From NCBI RefSeq assembly GCF_029335315.1, contig NZ_JARJLT010000199.1, positions 1 to 45,335 of the forward strand: 45,335 bases of DNA, written 5' to 3'. This document shows, one piece after another, positions 38,664-45,335 of the stretch. Position 1 is the stretch's first letter, and each line of letters begins with the position of its first letter. The stretch is from Pseudomonas citronellolis (GTDB lineage: Bacteria > Pseudomonadota > Gammaproteobacteria > Pseudomonadales > Pseudomonadaceae). Position numbers and translations under genes: made by a program. The notes beneath the pieces are model-generated. The model worked only from the letters and a program-made list of their open reading frames with translations. It was not told the DNA's origin and did not search any database.

Positions 38664-38974
38664 TCTTCACTCCCGGGCTGATCGGTGGTAAGGGCGCGGT
38701 CGACGCGCTCGAGCAGCTCGCGCACCCGCTCGCGGGTGGTGCTGTGCTCGTTGTCCATGCGCTCCTGCTTGTGCAGCAGGTCGTGGGTGATGTTCAACGC
38801 GGCCATGACGGCGACGCGGTCGGCGCCGATGACTTTCCCGCTCGAACGGATCTCGCGCATCTTGCTGTCGAGGTAGCGCGCGGCGCTCTCAAGGTTGACG
38901 CGTTCGTCGGCGGGACAGGTGATGCAGTATTCCTTGTCGAGGATCTGCACGTTCAGGGTGTTCGACTGGCTCAT
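38660..38974 (-). CDS. zapA: Cell division protein ZapA
   Basis: A 104-residue cytosolic protein that bundles FtsZ filaments. The N-terminal domain holds LNVQILDKEYCITCPADERV and LESAARYLDSKMREIR; a C-terminal coiled coil follows (about 60-100). Its start overlaps the stop of the ZapB-like gene by four bases, so the pair is coupled. The 3' end contains the 6S RNA promoter. Confidence 0.95.
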   Translation of the reverse strand: MSQSNTLNVQILDKEYCITCPADERVNLESAARYLDSKMREIRSSGKVIGADRVAVMAALNITHDLLHKQERMDNEHSTTRERVRELLERVDRALTTDQPGSED

Positions 38975-39180
38975 GAGTCCTGCTCCAGGGCTTTCAGGCG
39001 CAAAATCATCGCTTCGACCTTGTGGCGCGCCAATTCGTTCTTCTCGATCAGATGAGCGCGCTCTTCGCGCCAGCTCTTCTCGTGGGACCGCAGCAGCCGG
39101 TTCTCCGCCTTGAGCTGCTCCAGGCGCTGGAGCAACTGGTCGAATTTCGCGATCAGCGCGTGCAGGTCGGCGTCTTCCAT
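38971..39180 (-). CDS. TIGR02449 / ZapB-like coiled-coil protein
   Basis: A 69-residue, wholly coiled-coil protein beginning MEDADLHALIAKFDQLLQRL with heptad leucines throughout and ELARHKVEAMILRLKALEQ at the end. Coupled to zapA (ATGA overlap), which supports a role in the Z ring. I take the ATG at 39180; an in-frame start at 39237 would add 19 residues with little support. Confidence 0.88.
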   Translation of the reverse strand: MEDADLHALIAKFDQLLQRLEQLKAENRLLRSHEKSWREERAHLIEKNELARHKVEAMILRLKALEQDS

Positions 39181-39364
39181 GGGCTCTCGCTTGGGCAAAG
39201 GGAATGACCGGGAACTATATAGGGCGCAGCGCCGCACGGGTCAACGCGACGCCCGTCCGACACGCCGTCGCATGGTCTGACCGCGCCCGGCGGTGCTAGG
39301 ATAGCGACTCTCATTCTATGCGTAGCGCCCGATGGCGCCTAGCGTCGATATCAGGTCCCGCAGC

Positions 39365-39919
39365 ATGTCCACAGTGAATTCCGCCTACACCGCCTTCTCC
39401 AACCTGCTCGCCGAGGCCGCGTTGCCGATCTCTCCGGCCGAGCTCCACGGCCACCTGCTCGGTCGCGTCTGCGCCGGTTCCGGCTTCGACCAGTCCGAGT
39501 GGCTGCAGGCCGCCAGCGAACTGCTCGGCGGCGACCTCGGCGAACGCCTGCAGGCGGCCCTCGGCGGCCTGCTCGGCATGGTCCAGCAGGACTTCGGCGC
39601 CGGCGAGATGGCCGTGGTGCTGATGCTGCCCAACGACGACGCGCCGCTGACCGAGCGCGCCCAGGCCCTGGGCCAGTGGTGCCAGGGCTTCCTCGCCGGC
39701 TTCGGCCTGGCGCTGCGCCAGCCGAGCCTGTCCGACGAAGCCGACGAAGTGCTCCAGGACATCGCCGCCATCGCCCAGGTCCAGGGCCAGCTGGAAGAGT
39801 CCGAGGATGGCGAGGCGGACTACATGGAAGTCCAGGAATACCTGCGGGTCGCCCCGCTGTTGCTGTTCTCCGAGTTCGGCAAGGTGCCGGCGCCGGCCGA
39901 GAAACCCTCCCTGCACTGA
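39365..39919 (+). CDS. ygfB: UPF0149 / YgfB-YecA family protein
   Basis: A 184-residue all-helical cytosolic protein. Family pattern: [16 protein letters not shown] near residue 25, then [10 protein letters not shown] (about 100) and an acidic [18 protein letters not shown] segment. In P. aeruginosa a YgfB protein has been linked to beta-lactam resistance through ampDh3 control; whether this one acts so is inference. pepP follows 9 bp downstream, suggesting an operon through ubiI. The divergent gap (39181-39364) with the zapB-like gene must carry both promoters; TAGGAT at about 39296 is a possible -10. Confidence 0.9.
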   Translation: MSTVNSAYTAFSNLLAEAALPISPAELHGHLLGRVCAGSGFDQSEWLQAASELLGGDLGERLQAALGGLLGMVQQDFGAGEMAVVLMLPNDDAPLTERAQALGQWCQGFLAGFGLALRQPSLSDEADEVLQDIAAIAQVQGQLEESEDGEADYMEVQEYLRVAPLLLFSEFGKVPAPAEKPSLH

Positions 39920-39928
39920 GGTAGCTGC

Positions 39929-41266
39929 ATGATCCGTATCGCCAAATCGGAATTCGCCCGTCGGCGCAAGGCGCTGATGGCGCAGATGGAGCCCAACAGC
40001 ATCGCCATCCTGCCGGCCGCGCCCATGTACATCCGCAACCGCGATGTCGAGCACGTGTACCGCCAGGACAGCGACTTCCAGTACCTCACCGGTTTCCCCG
40101 AGCCGGAAGCGGTGATGGCGCTGATCCCCGGCCGCGAGCACGGCGAGTACGTGCTGTTCTGCCGCGAGCGCGATCCCGAGCGTGAGCTGTGGGACGGCCT
40201 GCGCGCCGGCCAGGACGGTGCGATCAAGGACTTCGGCGCCGACGACGCCTTCCCCATCGGCGATATCGACGACATCCTCCCCGGCCTGATCGAAGGCCGC
40301 GAGCGGGTCTACTACGCCCTGGGCGCCAACCCCGAGTTCGACCGCCGGCTGATGGACTGGATCAACGTGATCCGCTCCAAGGCCCGCCAGGGCGCGCAGC
40401 CGCCGAACGAGTTCGTCGCCCTCGACCACCTGCTGCACGACCAGCGCCTGTACAAGAGCGCCGGTGAAGTGAAGGTGATGCGCTACGCCGCCGAAATTTC
40501 CACCGGTGCCCACATCCGTGCGATGCAGGCGTGCCGTCCGGGGCTCTACGAGTTCCACCTGGAAGCCGAACTGGATTACGCCTTCCGCCAGGGCGGGGCG
40601 AAGATGCCGGCCTACGGCTCGATCGTCGCCACCGGGCGCAACGCCTGCATCCTGCACTACCGGGAGAACGACGCGCAGATCAAGGACGGCGACCTGATCC
40701 TGATCGACGCCGGCTGCGAGATCGACTGCTACGCCAGCGACATCACCCGCACCTTCCCGGCCAACGGGGTGTTCAGCCCCGAGCAGAAGGCCATCTACGA
40801 ACTGGTGCTGGAAGCCAACATGGCGGCCTTCGACTTCATCGCCCCGGGCCGCCACTGGAACGAAGCCCACGAGGCCACCGTGCGGGTCATCACCGCCGGC
40901 CTGGTGAAGCTCGGCCTGCTCGAAGGCGACGTCGACGAGCTGATCGCCAGCGAGGCCTACAAGGCCTTCTACATGCACCGCGCCGGCCACTGGCTGGGCA
41001 TGGACGTGCACGATGTCGGCGAGTACCGCGTCGGCGGCGAATGGCGGGTGCTCGAGCCGGGCATGTCGATGACCGTCGAGCCGGGCATCTACATCTCGCC
41101 GGACAACACCAGCGTCGCCAAGAAATGGCGCGGCATCGGCGTGCGCATCGAGGACGACGTGGTCGTGACCAGGTCCGGCTGCGAAGTGCTGACCGACGGC
41201 GTGCCGAAGACCGTCGCCGCCATCGAAGCGCTGATGGCCGAGGCCGGCAAGGCGCGGGCGGCCTGA
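39929..41266 (+). CDS. pepP: Xaa-Pro aminopeptidase (aminopeptidase P)
   Basis: Cleaves the N-terminal residue before proline. It has 445 residues, similar to E. coli PepP (441). N-terminal creatinase-like domain, then the pita-bread domain with the five dinuclear metal ligands visible: DAGCEIDCYASD (two Asp), HWLGMDVHD (His), MTVEPGIY (Glu) and GVRIEDD (Glu). Cytosolic. Stop is one base before the ubiH ATG. Confidence 0.96.
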   Translation: MIRIAKSEFARRRKALMAQMEPNSIAILPAAPMYIRNRDVEHVYRQDSDFQYLTGFPEPEAVMALIPGREHGEYVLFCRERDPERELWDGLRAGQDGAIKDFGADDAFPIGDIDDILPGLIEGRERVYYALGANPEFDRRLMDWINVIRSKARQGAQPPNEFVALDHLLHDQRLYKSAGEVKVMRYAAEISTGAHIRAMQACRPGLYEFHLEAELDYAFRQGGAKMPAYGSIVATGRNACILHYRENDAQIKDGDLILIDAGCEIDCYASDITRTFPANGVFSPEQKAIYELVLEANMAAFDFIAPGRHWNEAHEATVRVITAGLVKLGLLEGDVDELIASEAYKAFYMHRAGHWLGMDVHDVGEYRVGGEWRVLEPGMSMTVEPGIYISPDNTSVAKKWRGIGVRIEDDVVVTRSGCEVLTDGVPKTVAAIEALMAEAGKARAA

Positions 41267-41267
41267 G

Positions 41268-42452
41268 ATGCAACGCGCGCACCTGGCGATCATCGGTGGC
41301 GGCCTGGTCGGCGCCAGCCTGGCGCTGACCCTGCAGGCCGGCGCCCGCGAGCGCGGTTGGCGGATCGTGCTGGTCGAGCCGTTCGCCCCCGGCGACGCCT
41401 ACCAGCCCAGCTATGACGCCCGCTCTTCGGCGCTGTCCTTCGGCAGCCGGCAGATCTACGAACGCCTCGGCCTGTGGCAGCACCTCGCCCAGCGCGCCGC
41501 GCCGATCAGCCAGATCCACGTGTCCGACCGCGGGCGCTTCGGCTCCGCGCGCCTGACGGCGGTGGAGGAGGGCGTGCCGGCGCTGGGCTACGTGGTGGAG
41601 AACGCCTGGCTCGGCCAGTGCCTGTGGCAGGCGCTGGACCGCGAGGTGGTGAGCTGGCATTGCCCGGCCGAAGTGCGCCGCCTGCAAGCCCTGGGCGACG
41701 GCTACCGGCTGACCCTGGACGACGACTCGCTGCTGGACTGCGACCTCGCCGTGCTGGCTGACGGCGGCCGTTCCGGGCTGCGCGAGCAGCTGGGCATCGG
41801 CGTGCGCCAGGCGCCCTACGGGCAGACCGCGCTGATCGCCAACGTCAGCCCGACCGAGGAACACCGCGGCCAGGCCTTCGAACGTTTCACCGAACACGGG
41901 CCGATGGCCCTGCTGCCGCTGCCGGAGAACCGCTGCGCGCTGGTCTGGACGCGCCCGCCGCGCGACGCCGAGCGCCTGCGCGACATCCCCGAGCGGCAGT
42001 TCCTCGACGAACTGCAGGCGGCCTTCGGTTATCGCCTCGGTGGCTTCCGCCAGGTCGGCGCGCGCCATTGCTACCCGCTGACCCTGAGCGAGGCCGAGGA
42101 GCAGGTACGCCCGCACCTGGTGGTGCTGGGCAACGCCGCGCACAGCCTGCACCCGATCGCCGGGCAGGGCTTCAACCTGTCGCTGCGCGACGCCCAGGCC
42201 CTGGCCGACCAGCTGCTCGGCGCCGACACCGCGCCCGGCGACTTCGCCGCGCTGCAACGCTACCTGGACGCCCAGCGTCTCGACCAGCAGATGACCGTGG
42301 GCTTCTCCGACCGCGTCACCCGGCTGTTCTCCAACGCCCAGCCGATGCTCGCCGCCGGGCGCAACCTGGGCCTGCTCGGCCTCGACCTGCTGCCCCCGGC
42401 CAAACGCTGGTTCGCCCGCCAGGCCATGGGCCTGGGCGCCCGGCCGGTCTAG
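41268..42452 (+). CDS. ubiH: UbiH, 2-octaprenyl-6-methoxyphenol hydroxylase
   Basis: A flavin-dependent monooxygenase of ubiquinone synthesis, in the membrane-associated Ubi complex. 394 residues. FAD motif AIIGGGLVGASLALTLQ (GxGxxG), the middle D-G motif LAVLADGGRSGLR and the C-terminal flavin motif VLGNAAHSLHPIAGQGFNL. A paralogue of ubiI two genes downstream; assignment of UbiH rather than UbiI follows the pepP-ubiH-ubiI order. Confidence 0.93.
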   Translation: MQRAHLAIIGGGLVGASLALTLQAGARERGWRIVLVEPFAPGDAYQPSYDARSSALSFGSRQIYERLGLWQHLAQRAAPISQIHVSDRGRFGSARLTAVEEGVPALGYVVENAWLGQCLWQALDREVVSWHCPAEVRRLQALGDGYRLTLDDDSLLDCDLAVLADGGRSGLREQLGIGVRQAPYGQTALIANVSPTEEHRGQAFERFTEHGPMALLPLPENRCALVWTRPPRDAERLRDIPERQFLDELQAAFGYRLGGFRQVGARHCYPLTLSEAEEQVRPHLVVLGNAAHSLHPIAGQGFNLSLRDAQALADQLLGADTAPGDFAALQRYLDAQRLDQQMTVGFSDRVTRLFSNAQPMLAAGRNLGLLGLDLLPPAKRWFARQAMGLGARPV

Positions 42453-42461
42453 GGAGAGGGC

Positions 42462-42944
42462 ATGTCGGCACGCCGAATGGCCCGTCGCGCGCGCCTGCTG
42501 CGCATCGGCCTGAACCTCTACCCGCCCTACATCGGCGCCGGCGTGCGGGTGCGCCACATCAGCCCGGACTTCCGCGAGGTGCGGGTGAAGATGGTGCTCT
42601 CGTGGTTCAACCGCAACTACGTCGGCACCCAGTTCGGCGGCAGCCTGTACAGCATGACCGACCCCTTCTTCATGCTGATGCTGATGGAGAACCTGGGCCG
42701 CGACTTCATCATCTGGGACAAGGCCGCCAACATCGAATTCATCACCCCGGGCAAGGGGCCGGTCTACGCCGACTTCCGCATCGACCAGCAGTTGCTGGAC
42801 GAGGCCCGCGAGCGCACCGCCGATGGCGGCAAGTTCCTGCCCAAGCTGCACGCCGAGGTGCGCGACGGCGAGGGCACGCTGGTCGCGCGGGTGCAGAAGA
42901 CCCTCTACATCAGGCTCAAGCCGCGCCTGCGCAAGGCCGGCTGA
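42462..42944 (+). CDS. DUF4442 / hot-dog thioesterase-like protein
   Basis: A 160-residue protein with a basic N-terminus and a hot-dog fold pattern: VRVRHISPDFREVRVKMVLS, NRNYVGTQFGGSLYSMTDPF (helix region) and NIEFITPGKGPVYADFRID. No clear membrane segment. The family contains acyl-CoA thioesterases, but no substrate is known. It sits between ubiH and ubiI with a good SD (GGGAGAGGG) and is probably in the same operon. Confidence 0.86.
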   Translation: MSARRMARRARLLRIGLNLYPPYIGAGVRVRHISPDFREVRVKMVLSWFNRNYVGTQFGGSLYSMTDPFFMLMLMENLGRDFIIWDKAANIEFITPGKGPVYADFRIDQQLLDEARERTADGGKFLPKLHAEVRDGEGTLVARVQKTLYIRLKPRLRKAG

Positions 42945-42966
42945 CGACATGGAAAAAGGAATGCAG

Positions 42967-44184
42967 ATGCACGCGGATCTGGTGATTGTCGGGGCGGGGA
43001 TGGTCGGCAGCGCGCTGGCCCTGGCGTTGCAGGGCAGCGGCCTGGAAATCCTGCTGATCGACGGCTCGCCGCTGAGCGTCAAGCGCTTCGACCGCGAGGC
43101 GCCCTTCGAGCCGCGCGTCAGCGCCCTGTCCGAGGCCAGCCGGCGCATCCTCCAGCGCCTGCACGCCTGGGACGGCGTCGTTGCGCGACGCAGCGAGCCC
43201 TACCGCGAAATGCACGTGTGGGACGGCTCCGGCACTGGCCAGGTGCACTTCAGCGCCGCCAGCGTGCACGCCGAAGTGCTCGGCCACATCGTCGAGAACC
43301 GCGTGGTGCAGGACGCCCTGCTGGAGCGCCTGCACGACTCCACCATCGGCCTGCTGCCCGGCGCGCGCCTGGAGCGGCTGCGGCATTCCGGCGACGACTG
43401 GCTGCTGAGCCTGGCCGACGGCCGCGAGGTGCGCACGCCGCTGGTGGTCGCCGCCGACGGCGCCAACTCGGCGGTGCGCCGCCTGGCTGGCTGCGCCACC
43501 CGCGAATGGGATTACCTGCACCACGCCATCGTCACCAGCGTGCGCTGCGCGAAACCGCACCAGGCCACCGCCTGGCAGCGCTTCACCGACGACGGCCCGC
43601 TGGCCTTCCTGCCGCTGTCCCGCGAGGGCGATGCGCACTGGTGCTCGATCGTCTGGTCGACCACCCCGGAGCAGGCCGAACGCCTGATGGCGCTGGACGA
43701 CGACGGCTTCCGCGCCGCCCTCGGCCAGGCCTTCGAGGAGCGCCTGGGGGCGGTCGAGCAGGTCGACCCGCGCCTGTGTATCCCGCTGCGCCAGCGCCAC
43801 GCCAAGCGCTACGTGGAGCCGGGACTGGCGCTGATCGGCGACGCCGCGCACACCATCCACCCGCTGGCGGGGCAGGGGGTCAACCTCGGCTTCCTCGACG
43901 CCGCCGTGCTCGCCGAGGTGCTGCTGCACGCCCACGCCCGTGGCGAGCGCATCGCCGACGAACGGGTGCTGAGCCGCTTCGAGCGCCGGCGCATGCCGCA
44001 CAACCTGGCGATGATGGCGGCGATGGAAGGCTTCCAGCGCCTGTTCCAGGCCGACCCGCTGGCCGTGCGCTGGCTGCGCAACGCCGGCCTGCGCCTGGTC
44101 GACCGCCACCACGAGGCCAAGGGCCTGTTCGTGCGCCAGGCGCTCGGGCTGTCCGGCGACCTGCCGGGCCTGGCGCGGGTCTGA
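42967..44184 (+). CDS. ubiI: UbiI/VisC family ubiquinone hydroxylase
   Basis: An FAD monooxygenase of ubiquinone synthesis (C5 hydroxylation by UbiI in E. coli). 405 residues: MHADLVIVGAGMVGSALALAL (GxGxxG), VVAADGANSAVRRLAG and IGDAAHTIHPLAGQGVNLGF. Three in-frame ATGs are close: 42949, 42961 and 42967. I take the third because AAAGGA ends 6 nt before it, a standard SD spacing, whereas nothing precedes the first. Confidence 0.92.
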   Translation: MHADLVIVGAGMVGSALALALQGSGLEILLIDGSPLSVKRFDREAPFEPRVSALSEASRRILQRLHAWDGVVARRSEPYREMHVWDGSGTGQVHFSAASVHAEVLGHIVENRVVQDALLERLHDSTIGLLPGARLERLRHSGDDWLLSLADGREVRTPLVVAADGANSAVRRLAGCATREWDYLHHAIVTSVRCAKPHQATAWQRFTDDGPLAFLPLSREGDAHWCSIVWSTTPEQAERLMALDDDGFRAALGQAFEERLGAVEQVDPRLCIPLRQRHAKRYVEPGLALIGDAAHTIHPLAGQGVNLGFLDAAVLAEVLLHAHARGERIADERVLSRFERRRMPHNLAMMAAMEGFQRLFQADPLAVRWLRNAGLRLVDRHHEAKGLFVRQALGLSGDLPGLARV

Positions 44185-44188
44185 GCCG

Positions 44189-44207
44189 CCGCGACCCTGT
44201 GTCGCGG
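44189..44207. other. Short hairpin after ubiI
   Basis: CCGCGAC / GTCGCGG stem with a 5-nt loop directly after the stop and without a T run; a weak or Rho-assisted end at best. Confidence 0.4.
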
Positions 44208-44301
44208 CGAGGTGAAACACCCGGTCACAAAGGCCGGCTCCGGGGGTAAATGCGGTTCCTTATCATCTGGCACCTCATTCCGTTACCCAGGAGTCGCCAG
44301 C

Positions 44302-45303
44302 ATGTCGGTTCGCACAGGCCTTCTCGCATCCCTCGTCCTCACCGCCACGGCCGGCGCCGCCCAGGCCGCCGACGAAGTGGTGGTGTACTCCTCGCGCATC
44401 GATGAGCTGATCAAGCCGGTGTTCGACGCCTACACCAAGAAGACCGGCGTGCAGGTGAAGTTCATCACCGACAAGGAAGCGCCGCTGATGGCGCGGATCA
44501 AGGCCGAGGGCGCCAACACCCCGGCCGACCTGCTGCTCACCGTGGACGCCGGCAACCTCTGGCAGGCCGAGAAGATGGGCATCCTGCAGAGCTTCGACTC
44601 GCCGACGCTGGACGCCAACATCCCCGCGCAGTACCGCTCCGGCAGTGACAGCTGGACCGGCCTGTCGCTGCGCGCGCGGACCATCGCCTACTCCACCCAG
44701 CGGGTGAAGCCGGAAGAGCTGAGCACCTACGAGGCGCTGGCCGACAAGCACTGGGAAGGCCGCCTGTGCCTGCGCACGGCGAAGAAGGTCTACAATCAGT
44801 CGCTGACCGCCACCCTGATCGAGACCCACGGCGAGCAGCAGACCGAGCAGATCCTCAAGGGCTGGGTGAACAACCTGGCCACCGACGTGTTCTCCGACGA
44901 CACCGCGCTGCTCCAGGCCATCGCCGCCGGCCAGTGCGACGTCGGCATCGTCAACACCTACTACTACGGGCGCCTGCACCAGCAGAAGCCCGACCTGCCG
45001 ATCAAGCTGTTCTGGCCGAACCAGGGCGACCGTGGCGTGCACGTCAACCTCTCGGGCATCGGCCTGACCAGGTATGCGCCGCACCCCGAGCAGGCCAAGG
45101 CCCTGGTGGAGTGGATGACTGGCCCCGAGGCCCAGGCGCTGTTCGCCGGGATCAACCAGGAATTCCCGGCCAACCCGAAGGTCGCGCCCTCCGAGGAAGT
45201 CGCCGCCTGGGGCACGTTCAAGGCCGACAGCCTGCCGGTGGAGGTCGCCGGCAAGCGCCAGGCCGAGGCCATCAAGCTGATGGACCGGGCGGGTTGGAAC
45301 TGA
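44302..45303 (+). CDS. Iron(III) ABC transporter periplasmic binding protein (FbpA-like)
   Basis: A 333-residue exported protein; signal peptide about 1-22 (cleavage after AQA). The mature start [20 protein letters not shown] and the tyrosine cluster NTYYYGR (Y220-Y222), which holds the paired iron-ligand tyrosines in FbpA/FutA-type proteins, identify it. It would deliver ferric iron to an inner-membrane permease whose gene begins at once downstream. SD AGGAG precedes the ATG. I see only a weak resemblance to a Fur box in the 117-bp upstream gap. Confidence 0.93.
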   Translation: MSVRTGLLASLVLTATAGAAQAADEVVVYSSRIDELIKPVFDAYTKKTGVQVKFITDKEAPLMARIKAEGANTPADLLLTVDAGNLWQAEKMGILQSFDSPTLDANIPAQYRSGSDSWTGLSLRARTIAYSTQRVKPEELSTYEALADKHWEGRLCLRTAKKVYNQSLTATLIETHGEQQTEQILKGWVNNLATDVFSDDTALLQAIAAGQCDVGIVNTYYYGRLHQQKPDLPIKLFWPNQGDRGVHVNLSGIGLTRYAPHPEQAKALVEWMTGPEAQALFAGINQEFPANPKVAPSEEVAAWGTFKADSLPVEVAGKRQAEAIKLMDRAGWN

Positions 45304-45335
45304 TGGCGGCAGGCTACAGGCTGCTGGCCAGAGCG
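45303..45335 (+). CDS. Start of the next gene, probably the iron ABC permease (partial)
   Basis: ATG 45303 shares one base with the upstream TGA (TGATG) and opens a frame to the window edge ([11 protein letters not shown]). Identity as the permease is inferred from position only. Confidence 0.55.
   Translation, partial: MAAGYRLLARA

Noticed and set aside
44240-44285. Fur box before the FbpA-like gene
   Set aside because: TTATCAT is suggestive, but the flanking half is absent; the match is too weak.

Overview
The window is a high-GC gammaproteobacterial chromosome segment that I read as Pseudomonas, in or near the P. aeruginosa / P. nitroreducens / P. citronellolis clade. From memory, the backbone order (algP, yheS, mscS-like, terC, FTR1, yaiI, elbB, dedA, hemB, ppk><ppx, trxA, rho, ubiD, flavoreductase, quinone oxidoreductase, FliL-like, hlyD-rbbA-yhhJ, EVE, 5-FCL, 6S RNA, zapA, ygfB, pepP, ubiH, ubiI, iron-ABC binding protein) follows the PAO1 region around PA5253-PA5217. 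Residue numbering also agrees: HemB has its active-site lysines at 205 and 260, as in the P. aeruginosa enzyme. There are no IS elements, tRNAs, rRNAs or CRISPR arrays that I can see. Coding is dense and most intergenic gaps hold short palindromic repeats.

Layout. 1-4950: end of the AlgP histone-like protein, a convergent TIGR02444 gene, then a tight yheS-mscS-terC cluster and a LysE exporter. 5025-10252: a cytochrome c/FTR1 iron permease, YaiI, ElbB, a di-iron hydroxylase and a DedA protein. 10500-17553: hemB and ppk, convergent with ppx, then trxA and rho. 17670-20118: ubiD and a 2Fe-2S flavoreductase. 20119-30207: a cargo block bounded by repeats. 30208-36823: quinone oxidoreductase, a FliL-domain protein and the HlyD-RbbA-YhhJ export operon. 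37026-39919: EVE protein, a 43-residue membrane peptide, 5-formyl-THF cyclo-ligase, 6S RNA, zapA, a ZapB-like protein and ygfB. 39929-45335: pepP-ubiH-thioesterase-ubiI, then the start of an iron ABC transporter.

The most interesting unit is 20333-29853. A LysR regulator diverges from a four-gene PotABCD-type ABC importer, followed by an amidase-signature hydrolase, a malonyl-CoA decarboxylase and a malonyl-CoA synthetase. Read as a pathway, an imported amide or N-acyl compound would be hydrolysed to malonate, activated to malonyl-CoA and decarboxylated to acetyl-CoA. A perfect T-N11-A palindrome and a second dyad lie in the divergent promoter region. As I recall, PAO1 has glpT at this location instead, so the block looks like lineage-specific cargo. 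Direct copies of one palindromic repeat flank it.

Several non-coding features stand out: three nested REP/hairpin composite elements; near-identical terminators for ppk and ppx in inverted orientation with a compensatory base-pair change; an SD-less rho leader that carries the anti-SD sequence just before the start codon; and a 6S RNA whose promoter lies in the end of zapA and whose 3' end is almost on the next start codon.
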